A stretch of DNA of 64,000 nucleotides from Arthrobacter pigmenti (GTDB lineage: Bacteria; Actinomycetota; Actinomycetes; Actinomycetales; Micrococcaceae): positions 620,001 to 684,000 of the forward strand of contig NZ_JAATJL010000001.1 in the NCBI RefSeq assembly GCF_011927905.1, given 5' to 3'. A program made the translations under genes and the position numbers. Positions 44,625-53,164 of this stretch are shown here, piece after piece. The notes below the pieces were generated by a model. It saw nothing but the letters and a program-made list of their open reading frames with translations, did not search any database and was not told where the DNA came from. Position 1 is the stretch's first letter, and each line of letters opens with the position of its first letter.

Positions 44625-45545
44625 TTGAGGGAGACTGGAGCCCACCCGGAGCTTGGACCGTTGAAGGCGGGGGACCGCGTTGGCCTGGTGGCGCCGTCGG
44701 GCCCTGCCCCCGCTGACCGGTTGGACCGGGCAGTGTCCCTGCTCAGCGGCTGGGGGCTGGAACCGGTGCTAGGAGACCATGTCCGCGACGTAAACCCCCG
44801 CGCGCCTTATCTGGCGGGGGAAGACCGGCACCGTGCCGAAGACCTGCAGAACATGTGGTGCGACGATCACATCGACGCGGTCTTCTGCATCCGCGGCGGA
44901 TACGGCTCAGTCCGGATCCTGGACCTCCTGGATGCCGGCAAACTGCGCGCAGCCCGACAAAAGCCTCTGATTGGTTCCTCAGATGCAACGGCGCTGCACG
45001 AGTACTGGGCAGATAACCTCCAGCTCGCCACCTGGTTCACCCCGATGGTAGCCACCGACGCTCTGCTGGAGGACCCGGCGGCGCAGACAAAGCTCAAGGA
45101 AGCGCTGTTCACGCCGTACGCCGGACGCAGCTATACCGCGAGCGCCGCCGAATCATTGGTGGAAGGCAAGGCAACCGGCATACTTACCGGGGGTAACCTC
45201 AGTCTCCTGGCAATGACACTTGGAGCTAAACCCGTCCCGGATAACACCGGCCGGATCGCGTTGCTCGAGGACATCACCGAGGATATCTACCGCTTGGACG
45301 CACTCCTGCATACACTGCTGCGCGCCGGCTGGTTCGAGGGATTGACGGGGATCGCCCTCGGCTCGTGGCTCAAGTGCGGTGAGCTGCACGAGGTCAAGGC
45401 ACTCGTCACCGAACTGCTGGTGCCGCTCGGGATCCCGCTGGTGTGGGAGCTCGGCTTCGGTCACGGTCCCGGTGCCCACAGCATTCCTCTCGGTGTCCAC
45501 GCAACCCTTACCGCGGATGGGAATCCACACCTTGTCCTCACCTGA
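44625..45545 (+). CDS. LD-carboxypeptidase (S66, LdcA/MccF family)
   Basis: 306 residues. The N-terminal VGLVAPSGPA strand, RGGYGSVRILDLLD, the nucleophile motif IGSSDATAL (Ser about 119), GGNLSLLAMTLG and the C-terminal HGPGAHSIPLGV (His) are all S66 features, so the Ser-Glu-His triad looks complete. LdcA cleaves the L-D bond of tetrapeptides (mDAP or Lys to D-Ala) from cell-wall turnover in the cytosol. TTG 44625 has AGGGAG 5-6 bases upstream; TTG 44610, on the ATPase stop, is the alternative. It supports a murein-peptide role for the importer. Confidence 0.88.
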   Translation: MRETGAHPELGPLKAGDRVGLVAPSGPAPADRLDRAVSLLSGWGLEPVLGDHVRDVNPRAPYLAGEDRHRAEDLQNMWCDDHIDAVFCIRGGYGSVRILDLLDAGKLRAARQKPLIGSSDATALHEYWADNLQLATWFTPMVATDALLEDPAAQTKLKEALFTPYAGRSYTASAAESLVEGKATGILTGGNLSLLAMTLGAKPVPDNTGRIALLEDITEDIYRLDALLHTLLRAGWFEGLTGIALGSWLKCGELHEVKALVTELLVPLGIPLVWELGFGHGPGAHSIPLGVHATLTADGNPHLVLT

Positions 45546-46665
45546 AATCGACGCCGACCTCCGGCGTATCGTCGAAACCGCCGTGCATAGCCGGGTAACG
45601 CCGTCGGCCGTTCTGGCGTACAGCGTGCGGGGCACACAGGCGGGCCCGGCCGCCTTTGGCGATGCGGTGGCGTACGACGACGACGCCGCGCCCCTGCCCG
45701 CAGGCCAGCGGGTGCCCGCTACGACCGACACCGTCTATGACCTCGCCTCGGTCACCAAGATTTTCACTGCAGTGACCGCGTTGCGCCTGGTCGACGACGG
45801 CGTCCTGGCCCTCGACGAGCCAGTCCGACAAGTGCTTCCAGGCTTCACGGGGGAGGGCAAGGCCCTGGTCACCCTCCGCCACCTGCTCACCCATACCTCA
45901 GGCCTGCCCGGGGTCTGGGAGGGCTGGCAGCGGATGCCCTCCGCGGGTCGCGGCGACTTACTGGAGGACCTGCTGGCCACACCGCTGGCAGCGCCCGCGG
46001 GCACCGCCTTCAACTATTCCTGCGTGGGTTTCAACACCGTGCTGGCGCTCGCCGAAACAGCTGCCGGAACGTCGTGGGCGGACCTGGTGGACAGGATCGT
46101 TCTTCAGCGGCTCCGCGCACTGGATGCGAGAACGGCGACACTGACCTACTCCCCGGACGCGGCCGCCTGCGCCGCGACCGAGTGCCAGCCGGAACTCGGC
46201 AGGGGAGCCGTCCGAGGCGTGGTCCATGACGAAAGCGCCTGCGCCCTCGGTGGGAGCGCCGGAAACGCCGGTCTCTTCGGTACTGCGGAGGGCCTGTTGG
46301 CGTTCGGGGAAATACTGCGCACCGATACGGCGTCGCTGCTCTCAGATCCGCTGGCACAGGAATTCTGGTCGGACCAGCTCCCGTGGGTACTTGGGGACAA
46401 CCTTGAGCAGGGTGGCCCCGGGTACGGCCATGGACTCGGACTGAGGATTGGTCAGCTGGACTGGATGGGGAGTTCCGGCATCAGCGCGCGCGGGCATAAC
46501 GGCTTCACCGGGACCTCGCTTCTGGTGGACCGCGACGCCTCATTGACTGTGGTCCTGCTGACCAACCGGGTCCATCCCAGCCGCACTCTCTCCGAGATGG
46601 CTCCGCTGCGCTCCGCCGTCGCGGACACCGTCTATGCCGCGGCAGCAGTTGGGGCAGAGGCATGA
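45517..46665 (+). CDS. Beta-lactamase-fold serine hydrolase (class C/AmpH-EstB type), no signal peptide
   Basis: 382 residues. The SxxK motif is SVTK (S78-K81 in YDLASVTKIF), the Tyr region is FNYSCVGFN, and the third motif region is GHNGFTGTS, as in the serine hydrolase family PF00144. These enzymes act as DD-peptidases, D-aminopeptidases or esterases. No signal peptide or membrane helix is seen, so it is cytosolic, unlike most of the family. ATG 45517 overlaps the LdcA gene by 29 bases. Confidence 0.83.
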   Translation: MGIHTLSSPEIDADLRRIVETAVHSRVTPSAVLAYSVRGTQAGPAAFGDAVAYDDDAAPLPAGQRVPATTDTVYDLASVTKIFTAVTALRLVDDGVLALDEPVRQVLPGFTGEGKALVTLRHLLTHTSGLPGVWEGWQRMPSAGRGDLLEDLLATPLAAPAGTAFNYSCVGFNTVLALAETAAGTSWADLVDRIVLQRLRALDARTATLTYSPDAAACAATECQPELGRGAVRGVVHDESACALGGSAGNAGLFGTAEGLLAFGEILRTDTASLLSDPLAQEFWSDQLPWVLGDNLEQGGPGYGHGLGLRIGQLDWMGSSGISARGHNGFTGTSLLVDRDASLTVVLLTNRVHPSRTLSEMAPLRSAVADTVYAAAAVGAEA

Positions 46666-47462
46666 GCGTCACTTCGGACTACAGCGACGGCGTCCCGCAC
46701 ATCTCATTTCACCTCACCACCCTCGGCGGGAAGACCTTGGCCGAACGGGAGGCAGACACGGTTGTGTATGCGGCAAGCACCATCAAGCTCGCGGTGCTCG
46801 TAGCTGCGCTGCGGGAGGTCGACGCCGGGAGGCTCTCCCTGGACCAGCCGGTCACCGTCAGGATCAGCTTCCCCAGCGCCGCGCCCGGTGCCGGTACTTT
46901 CACCTGCGAACCCGGTGAAATAGACGAGGGACTCCCGGCTGTTGGCAGGAACATGCCGCTGCGGGAGGTCCTCGGGCGCATGATCACCGTGTCCTCCAAT
47001 GAAGCCACCAACATGGCGGTGGATCTGGTCGGTTTGCCGTCAGTCAACACTGCCCTTGAGGTATGCGGGGCGGCTTCCTCGAAGATGGAACGGCTTTTCG
47101 GGGACCTTGCCGGGCTCGAGGCTGGTCTCACCCAGGAAACTACCGCTACGGACCTGGCCACCATCGTGTGCGCGATTGTCTCCGGGCGGGCAGCCGGACC
47201 GGAAAGCACCCGGCTGATGCTGGAATTCCTGCGCGCCCAGGAGTACGGAATCATCGGGCCGGTCCTTCCGGCCGGCGCGGACTGGGGGAGCAAATCGGGC
47301 TGGGTGACAGGCATCCGGCATGATGTGGCCTTCGTCCGGCCCGACGGCAGTGATGACGGCTACGTCCTCGCCGTGTGCACCCGCGCTTGTGAGGAAGAGA
47401 GCGCGACGGCGGCAATCACCGCGCTCTCCACGATGGCCTGGGATCTGTGGGAAGCGAGATGA
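46662..47462 (+). CDS. Class A beta-lactamase-like serine hydrolase, cytosolic
   Basis: 266 residues. STIK (S39-K42) is the catalytic SxxK, ITVSSNEATNM is the SDN-type motif (here SSN), and SKSGWVTG is the KTG-type box (here KSG). This is the class A beta-lactamase/PBP-like fold. It has no signal peptide, so its substrate must be inside the cell, consistent with imported muropeptides rather than antibiotic defence. The deacylation Glu of true class A enzymes is not obvious. ATGA overlap on both sides. Confidence 0.82.
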   Translation: MSVTSDYSDGVPHISFHLTTLGGKTLAEREADTVVYAASTIKLAVLVAALREVDAGRLSLDQPVTVRISFPSAAPGAGTFTCEPGEIDEGLPAVGRNMPLREVLGRMITVSSNEATNMAVDLVGLPSVNTALEVCGAASSKMERLFGDLAGLEAGLTQETTATDLATIVCAIVSGRAAGPESTRLMLEFLRAQEYGIIGPVLPAGADWGSKSGWVTGIRHDVAFVRPDGSDDGYVLAVCTRACEEESATAAITALSTMAWDLWEAR

Positions 47463-48280
47463 CCGCAAACCATCAGCAGGTCCGAACCATCAGTTTCGAT
47501 CTGGACGGAACGCTGATTCAGGGCCCGTTTGCCGGAGTGCTGCGGGAGGTGTGCAGCGCAATTGCGGGACCCTCCGCAGACGAGCTGTACCTGGATGTGC
47601 TGCGCCGCCACGAAGAGCTCCTGCTGGTGGACGAATATGCTGCGTACGGCTGGTCCTCGATGGTTGCAGCCGTGGCGCGCACGCTGGGGTTCGAGAGGAA
47701 CGAGCAGGCCATCACAGCGCGCATTGTCCAGCGGCTGGAGGAAGTGCCGGAACGTACCCGCCTGCTCCACCCCGAGACTGCCGCGGTGCTTGACAGTCTG
47801 CGGGCGGCGGGCTGGCGGGTTCTCATCCTCACCAACGGGCGCAGGGCTTTCCAGGAACCGGTCATTGCCGGTGCGGGTCTGCTGCCGGTAATCGACGGCA
47901 TCGTCACGTCCGACGACGCCGGTTCGGCCAAGCCGGGAAGAGCAGTGTTCAAATTTGCCAGGGGTACAGCGGACCTGCACATCCATGTGGGTGACAGGTT
48001 GGACCATGATGTTGCAGGGTCCGCCCGAAGCGGAGCCCTGAGCATGTTGCTGCGGAAGGACGCACCGGTTTCAGGAGTGGTTCAACGGTTCGACGACGCG
48101 AAGCGTAGTGCGTTGCTTGAGTACCTCTGGGTTCGGCATGCGGCCGAACGGCGCATCGACCCTCCAGCGCAACGAGGCGACCTTCCGCCGGAGCTGGTGC
48201 CGGACGCCGTCGCTCCTGACCTGGAGGCGGTAGCCCAGCTGGTGGGCGCACTTGTTGCTCAGCGGACCGCTGTTTCCTGA
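47459..48280 (+). CDS. HAD-superfamily hydrolase
   Basis: 277 residues. Motif I FDLDGT (D14, D16), motif II VLILTNGR, motif III Lys in SAKPGRAVFKFA and motif IV VGDRLDHDVAGS are present, so phosphatase activity is likely. The cap region is about 30-110. HAD enzymes dephosphorylate sugar phosphates or nucleotides. In this context a MupP-like amino-sugar phosphatase is conceivable, but no residue proves it. The 3' end overlaps by 22 bases the convergent epimerase gene. Confidence 0.83.
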   Translation: MTANHQQVRTISFDLDGTLIQGPFAGVLREVCSAIAGPSADELYLDVLRRHEELLLVDEYAAYGWSSMVAAVARTLGFERNEQAITARIVQRLEEVPERTRLLHPETAAVLDSLRAAGWRVLILTNGRRAFQEPVIAGAGLLPVIDGIVTSDDAGSAKPGRAVFKFARGTADLHIHVGDRLDHDVAGSARSGALSMLLRKDAPVSGVVQRFDDAKRSALLEYLWVRHAAERRIDPPAQRGDLPPELVPDAVAPDLEAVAQLVGALVAQRTAVS

Positions 48281-49389
48281 CCGACGGGTGCCGCGGAGAT
48301 CCCCAATCCGGGTGCGTCGGGTAGTTCGATCACGTTCGCTTCATACCTGGCACCGCCGGCTACCGGCGATGAGCCCACCCACAGGCCACCGTCCAGATCC
48401 TGTGGCGCTGTGCCAGCCGCCGTCGAGGGCTCTCCGTTTCCGGACAGCGACGCGGCGAAACTCGCCGCTGCGCTGATGCCCACGGTGCTCTCGATCATGC
48501 AGCCAACCAGCATGCCAAGGCCAGCGCTCGAGGCCAGCCGCGCCAGCTGAGTGGCTACGAAGATTCCTCCGGATTTGGCCAGCTTGATGTTCACCAGGTC
48601 CGCAGCCTGCAGGTCGATGAGTTTGTGGAGGTCATCGACGGTCCACACTGACTCATCCGCCATGATCGGAATGCCCACGCGGCGGGTGACATAGGCGAGA
48701 TCCTCCAGGGAATCGGAGCGCACCGGCTGCTCGATCACTTCGATGCCAAGGTCCGCGTCTTCCAGGGTGGTGATGATCCGCACCGCGTCTTCGGCGGTGA
48801 AGGCCTGGTTGGCGTCCACCCTTAGCCGGACCTGTGGGCCGGCAGCCTCCCGCACTGCGCGCATCCGCGCTAACGGGTCGCCATTGGCATCCAGTTTGAC
48901 CTTGATGCAGTCGAATCCGCCGGTGACGTGTTGGTTGGTTGCACGGGACAACGTCGCAGGATTGCCCACGGAGAGCGTCATATCGGTTGAAATCCGTGCA
49001 GAGCGGCCGCCAAGGTAGCGGTAGAGCGGCATCCCTGCCCGCTGCGCCGCCAGGTCATGGAGCGCACAGTCCACCGCCATCCTCGCGGCTCCGGATTCGG
49101 AAGAAAGGCTAAGGAGCCTCAAGGCCTCCGCATGGTCAGCCGTGTCTGAATGCGCCACAAGGTCCTGAAGCGGGCCGTGCACAGCTCTCATCACCCCGGC
49201 AGTGGTTGCTTTGGTGACTGCGCTGATGGGGGCCTCGCCCCAGCCGATGCGGCCGTCGTCGTCGGTGGCTTGAACCAAAACCGTTTCCAGTACCGTGGCG
49301 CGTCTGACGGCGGTGACAAAAGGCCTGACCAGCGGCACCGTGGTGGGCTGGGCGCGAAGGGTAACCGCGGGAGTCGATGGTCGCGTCAC
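48259..49389 (-). CDS. Dipeptide epimerase, L-Ala-D/L-Glu epimerase-like (enolase superfamily)
   Basis: 376 residues. Catalytic KxK is IKVKLD (K163, K165); metal ligands are in LRVDANQAF, IEVIEQPV and IMADESVW; a second Lys is in VNIKLAKSGG. This is the AEE pattern of the MLE subgroup. It would convert L-Ala-D-Glu from murein peptides to L-Ala-L-Glu, which ordinary peptidases can then cut. It starts at GTG 49389 with AGGTGA 8 bases upstream, next to the RpiR gene and a palindrome, and is divergent from the regulator. Confidence 0.86.
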   Translation of the reverse strand: MTRPSTPAVTLRAQPTTVPLVRPFVTAVRRATVLETVLVQATDDDGRIGWGEAPISAVTKATTAGVMRAVHGPLQDLVAHSDTADHAEALRLLSLSSESGAARMAVDCALHDLAAQRAGMPLYRYLGGRSARISTDMTLSVGNPATLSRATNQHVTGGFDCIKVKLDANGDPLARMRAVREAAGPQVRLRVDANQAFTAEDAVRIITTLEDADLGIEVIEQPVRSDSLEDLAYVTRRVGIPIMADESVWTVDDLHKLIDLQAADLVNIKLAKSGGIFVATQLARLASSAGLGMLVGCMIESTVGISAAASFAASLSGNGEPSTAAGTAPQDLDGGLWVGSSPVAGGARYEANVIELPDAPGLGISAAPVGQETAVR

Positions 49390-49399
49390 AGCGGGTCAC

Positions 49400-49415
49400 C
49401 TTTCTACGTAGAAAG
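49400..49415. promoter_or_regulatory. Perfect 16-base palindrome between epimerase and RpiR regulator
   Basis: CTTTCTACGTAGAAAG is self-complementary over its full length. It lies 11 bases upstream of the epimerase start and 125 bases before the RpiR gene, a natural operator for that regulator. Confidence 0.6.
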
Positions 49416-49539
49416 ACTACGATACCTATCAATAAGTTGTAGCTTAATGACGCGACCGGCAGTGCTTGACCCAGATTCGCTCAGTGAGCCGCGACAGCCA
49501 CACTGCCGCACAGGAAGACGCCGCCCGAGAAAGGGTTTC

Positions 49540-50403
49540 ATGAGCATCCAGTCGAAGATCCATTCCCACCTGCCGACACTGGCCCCCGCCGCGCGGAGGG
49601 TTGCGGAAGTGATGTTGGCTGATCCCACGGTGGTCCTGCGAAACACCATTTCGCAGCTCGCCGAAAAATGCAGCACCTCCGAGCCATCGGTGGTGCGGTT
49701 CTGCCGGGCTCTTGGGTATGCGGGCTATAGCGAACTCCGCCTGGTGATGGCAACCGAGCTGGGACGGGAGCAAGCCGCTGTGGCAGATCAGCGCCGCTTC
49801 GGTTCGGACATCAGCCCGGAGGATTCCCTGCAGGACACCGTCGCGAAGATTGCGTACGCGGAGACGCTTGGTATCGATGAAACCCTCTCCAGCATTGACT
49901 TCGACGTGCTGGCGGAGGTGGTGCAGACCATCGGCTCCGCACGGCACATCCTCGTCTACGGACTGGGCGCGGGCGCTATTGTCGCCGATGACCTTCAACA
50001 CAAACTGTTCCGGATCCAACGCACGGCCCAGGCCTTCAACCAGCATCATGACGCCCTCATGGGTGCCGCGCTCATGGACCCCACCGATGTGGCGATCGCC
50101 TTCTCCCACAGTGGCCAGACCGGCGAGACCCTTGCGTTCATCGAGCGGGCCAAGGAAGCCGGGGCACCCACCATCGCGGTGACCAACGTCGAGTCCTCGC
50201 CGCTCGCAAAGACCGCGGACCTCTGCTTGTTCACGATGGTGCGCGAGACCGCTTTCCGTTCAGGTGCCATGGCGTCGAGGATCGCCCAGCTTGCCATGGT
50301 TGACTGCATCTTCGCCGGTGTGGCACAGAGCAGCTACGAGAAGACTGTCAGCGCTTTGGAAGTGACCAGCGCAGCCGTCAGCTACGGCACTCGCACCCGG
50401 TGA
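49540..50403 (+). CDS. MurR/RpiR-family transcriptional regulator
   Basis: 287 residues. The N-terminal HTH_6 domain (about 1-80: ARRVAEVMLADPTVVL...STSEPSVVRFCRALGYAGY) is followed by a SIS domain (about 120-260: GSARHILVYGLGAGAIVADDL, IAFSHSGQTGETLAFIERA). RpiR proteins bind phosphosugars; the MurR branch senses MurNAc-6-phosphate. Its position beside the epimerase and murein-peptide genes suggests control of this island. ATG 49540 has GAAAGGG 6 bases upstream; the longer open frame from 49150 overlaps the epimerase and is not coding. Confidence 0.9.
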   Translation: MSIQSKIHSHLPTLAPAARRVAEVMLADPTVVLRNTISQLAEKCSTSEPSVVRFCRALGYAGYSELRLVMATELGREQAAVADQRRFGSDISPEDSLQDTVAKIAYAETLGIDETLSSIDFDVLAEVVQTIGSARHILVYGLGAGAIVADDLQHKLFRIQRTAQAFNQHHDALMGAALMDPTDVAIAFSHSGQTGETLAFIERAKEAGAPTIAVTNVESSPLAKTADLCLFTMVRETAFRSGAMASRIAQLAMVDCIFAGVAQSSYEKTVSALEVTSAAVSYGTRTR

Positions 50404-50422
50404 ATTCCCCTTACGGAACCGC

Positions 50423-52060
50423 TTACAGCACCCGAACCTGACCGCTGTTGACGTCCCACCGTGCGTCGAGGCGCACGTTCGCGAGCATCCGGCGGTCGTG
50501 GGTCACCAGCAGCAGCGCTCCCGTGTAATCCTCAAGGGCTTTCTCGAGCTGCTCGATGGCGGGGAGGTCGAGGTGGTTGGTGGGTTCGTCCAGCACCAGG
50601 AGGTTCACGCCGCGCGCCTGCAACAGCGCAAGCCCGGCCCGGGTACGTTCACCGGGGGAGAGCATGCCCACCCGGGCGGAGGTCTGGTCCGCCTTGAGCC
50701 CGAACTTCGCCAGCAGGGTGCGGACCTCGGCTTGCGCCAGCACCGGCACAGCCGCTTCGAAAGCAGCGGCAAGAGAGGCGTCCTCGGCAAGCTGCCCGCG
50801 AGCCTGGTCGATTTCGCCGATCGCGACGCTGGCGCCCAGGGAGGCGGCGCCGTCGTCGGGCTGTTGATGCCCCAGCAACAGGCGCAGCAGCGTCGACTTG
50901 CCTGCACCGTTGGGCCCCGTGATGCCGATCCGCTCGCCCGCATTGACCTGCACTGACACCGGCCCCAGCGTGAAGTCGCCCTGCCGGGCAACGGCGGCGT
51001 TGAGCGTTGCCACCACGGCGCTGGAGCGCGGAGCGGAGCCGATGCTGAACTGCAGCTGCCACTCCTTGCGCGGCTCCGGAACCTCGTCCAGCCGGGCAAT
51101 CCGGGACTCCATCTGCCGCACCTTCTGGGCCTGCTTCTCGGAGGACTCCATGCTGGCACGGCGGCGCAGCTTGTCACTGTCCGGGCTCTTCTTCATCGCA
51201 TTCCGGACACCCTGGGAGCTCCACTCGCGCTGCGTCCGGGCGCGTGAAACAAGGTCCTGTTTCTTCTCGGCAAACTCCTCATACGCTTCGCGGGCATGCC
51301 GTTTCGCCACGGCGCGCTCTTCGAGGAAGGCGTCGTACCCGCCGTCGTACACCGACACCTGGTTCTGTGCCAGGTCCAGTTCCACCACGGTGGTGACGCA
51401 GCGCGCCAGGAACTCGCGGTCGTGGGAAACCAGTACTGCGCCGCCGCGGAGGCTGCGCATGAACGCCTCGAGGCGGGCCAGGCCGTCCAGGTCCAGATCG
51501 TTGGTGGGTTCGTCCAGGAGGACGACGTCGAACCGGCTCAGCAACAGCGCGGCCAGGGCAACCCGGGCAAGCTGCCCGCCGGAGAGTCCGGTGACCGGCG
51601 AATCGGCGGCGATGCCGGGCGCGACGTCGGCGAGGACCGCCGGGAGCCGGTCCTCCAAATCCGCGGCTCCCGAAGCGAGCCAGTGCTCGAGCGCCGCGGC
51701 GTAGCGGTCGTCAGCACCCTTGGCGGTTGTGCCAAGCTCTTCAGCCGCGCGCTCCATCGCAACGGTAGCCGCGGTGGCTCCGGTCCGGCGGGATATGTAC
51801 TGCGCCACCGTTTCTCTGGGGGTACGTTCATGCTCCTGCGGGAGCCAGCCGACGAAGGCGTCCTTCGGCGAGGTCATCACCGTGCCCGCCAGTGGCTCGT
51901 CGACGCCGGCCAGCAGCTTCAGCAGCGTGGACTTGCCGGCACCGTTCGCTCCCACGACGCCTACGACGTCGCCCTCCGTGACGGTCAGGTCCAGATTGGA
52001 GAACAGGGTGCGGTGGGCGTGGCCGCCGAAAAGTGCTTTGGCCACGAGGGTTGCAGTCAT
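50423..52060 (-). CDS. ABC-F family ATPase
   Basis: 545 residues with two ATPase domains and no membrane helices. Domain 1 has GANGAGKSTLLKLLAG, LSGGQLARVALAALLL and DEPTNDLDL; the charged linker (about 240-325, rich in Lys/Arg/Glu) follows; domain 2 has GPNGAGKSTLLRLLLG and DEPTNHLDL. ABC-F proteins act on the ribosome, in translation or antibiotic protection. Which of these applies cannot be told. Transcribed alone, divergent from the ergothioneine operon. Confidence 0.9.
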   Translation of the reverse strand: MTATLVAKALFGGHAHRTLFSNLDLTVTEGDVVGVVGANGAGKSTLLKLLAGVDEPLAGTVMTSPKDAFVGWLPQEHERTPRETVAQYISRRTGATAATVAMERAAEELGTTAKGADDRYAAALEHWLASGAADLEDRLPAVLADVAPGIAADSPVTGLSGGQLARVALAALLLSRFDVVLLDEPTNDLDLDGLARLEAFMRSLRGGAVLVSHDREFLARCVTTVVELDLAQNQVSVYDGGYDAFLEERAVAKRHAREAYEEFAEKKQDLVSRARTQREWSSQGVRNAMKKSPDSDKLRRRASMESSEKQAQKVRQMESRIARLDEVPEPRKEWQLQFSIGSAPRSSAVVATLNAAVARQGDFTLGPVSVQVNAGERIGITGPNGAGKSTLLRLLLGHQQPDDGAASLGASVAIGEIDQARGQLAEDASLAAAFEAAVPVLAQAEVRTLLAKFGLKADQTSARVGMLSPGERTRAGLALLQARGVNLLVLDEPTNHLDLPAIEQLEKALEDYTGALLLVTHDRRMLANVRLDARWDVNSGQVRVL

Positions 52061-52160
52061 GAATTCAGTCTAGAAGTGAACATGCCACCCTTGACCGGCC
52101 ACTCCTACCGGGGATTAGGTAGATACAACGATGTGCTTTCACCGGCGGAAGGTAGACCCC

Positions 52161-53162
52161 TTGCTCACCAACACCGACGACGGCGTCCACGGCCCGGCCG
52201 AGATTGCCCATTACCTGCCGCCGCATTTCCTCGAGTCGTCCCTGCGCAAGGACGTGCTCGCCGGTCTGACGGCGACGCCGAAGTCGCTGCCCCCGAAGTG
52301 GTTCTACGACGACCGCGGCAGCGCACTGTTTGAACGCATCACAGGGCTTCCCGAGTATTACCCCACACGTGCCGAGCGGGAAATCCTTGAACGGTATGCG
52401 GAGGACATGGCCGCGGAATTGCCGGCGGACACGCTGATCGAACTCGGCTCAGGGTCCTCCAGCAAGACACCGCTGCTGATCTCGGCACTCCTGGAGCAGG
52501 GCCGCCTCCAGCGCTACGTCAGCGTGGACGTGAGCGACGCCGCGCTGCTGGGCGCCGGGGACCACCTCTCCGAGACCTTCCCACACCTTCAGCTGAGCCC
52601 GGTGGCTGCGGACTTCGAGCACCAGCTCCATGTCCTGCCGCGGGACGGGCAGCGCATGGTCGCGTTCCTGGGCGGCACGATCGGGAACCTCGATCCTGAG
52701 CACCGCGCAGAATTTCTGAAAGACATCCACGAGTTGTTGGGTTCCGGCGGCGGTTCGCTCCTGCTCGGAACGGACCTGGTCAAGCCAGCCAACATCCTGG
52801 TGCCCGCCTACGACGACGACGCCGGCGTCACAGCCGACTTCAACCGGAACGTACTGCGGGTGTTGAACCGTGAACTGGGTGCGGACTTCGACGTCGAAGC
52901 CTTCGAACACGTCGCCGCCTGGGTTCCGGAGAACAGGTGGATCGAAATGCGGCTGCGGGCCACCCGGCCCATGCTCGTCACCCTGCCCGGGGTTGACCTG
53001 GAGGTGAATTTCTCCGACGGGGAGGAGCTGCGCACCGAGATCTCGGCCAAATTCACACGGGACGGCATCGCGGATGAGCTCGAAGCTGCAGGCTTCCGCA
53101 TCGCGGGGCAGTGGTGTGACTCCGAGGACCGGTACGCCGTGACCCTTGCCGAAGCGATCTAG
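52161..53162 (+). CDS. egtD: L-histidine N-alpha-methyltransferase (EgtD)
   Basis: 333 residues from TTG 52161 (GGAAGG 8 bases upstream); ATG 52131 in frame would add ten residues but lacks a ribosome site. LTATPKSLPPKWFYDDRGSALFERITGLPEYYPTRAE is the EgtD N-terminal signature (positions about 35-70, read as PPKWFYD and LPEYYPTR), then the SAM-binding IELGSGSSSKT and the C-terminal IEMRLRAT. It trimethylates histidine to hercynine, the first step of ergothioneine synthesis. It heads an egtD-A-B-C operon in which all junctions are tight. Confidence 0.9.
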   Translation: MLTNTDDGVHGPAEIAHYLPPHFLESSLRKDVLAGLTATPKSLPPKWFYDDRGSALFERITGLPEYYPTRAEREILERYAEDMAAELPADTLIELGSGSSSKTPLLISALLEQGRLQRYVSVDVSDAALLGAGDHLSETFPHLQLSPVAADFEHQLHVLPRDGQRMVAFLGGTIGNLDPEHRAEFLKDIHELLGSGGGSLLLGTDLVKPANILVPAYDDDAGVTADFNRNVLRVLNRELGADFDVEAFEHVAAWVPENRWIEMRLRATRPMLVTLPGVDLEVNFSDGEELRTEISAKFTRDGIADELEAAGFRIAGQWCDSEDRYAVTLAEAI

Positions 53163-53164
53163 CC

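Noticed and set aside
50423-52060. Antibiotic-resistance role for the ABC-F protein.
   Set aside because: Linker features are not specific enough, and no biosynthetic or other resistance gene lies next to it; housekeeping translation role is as likely.
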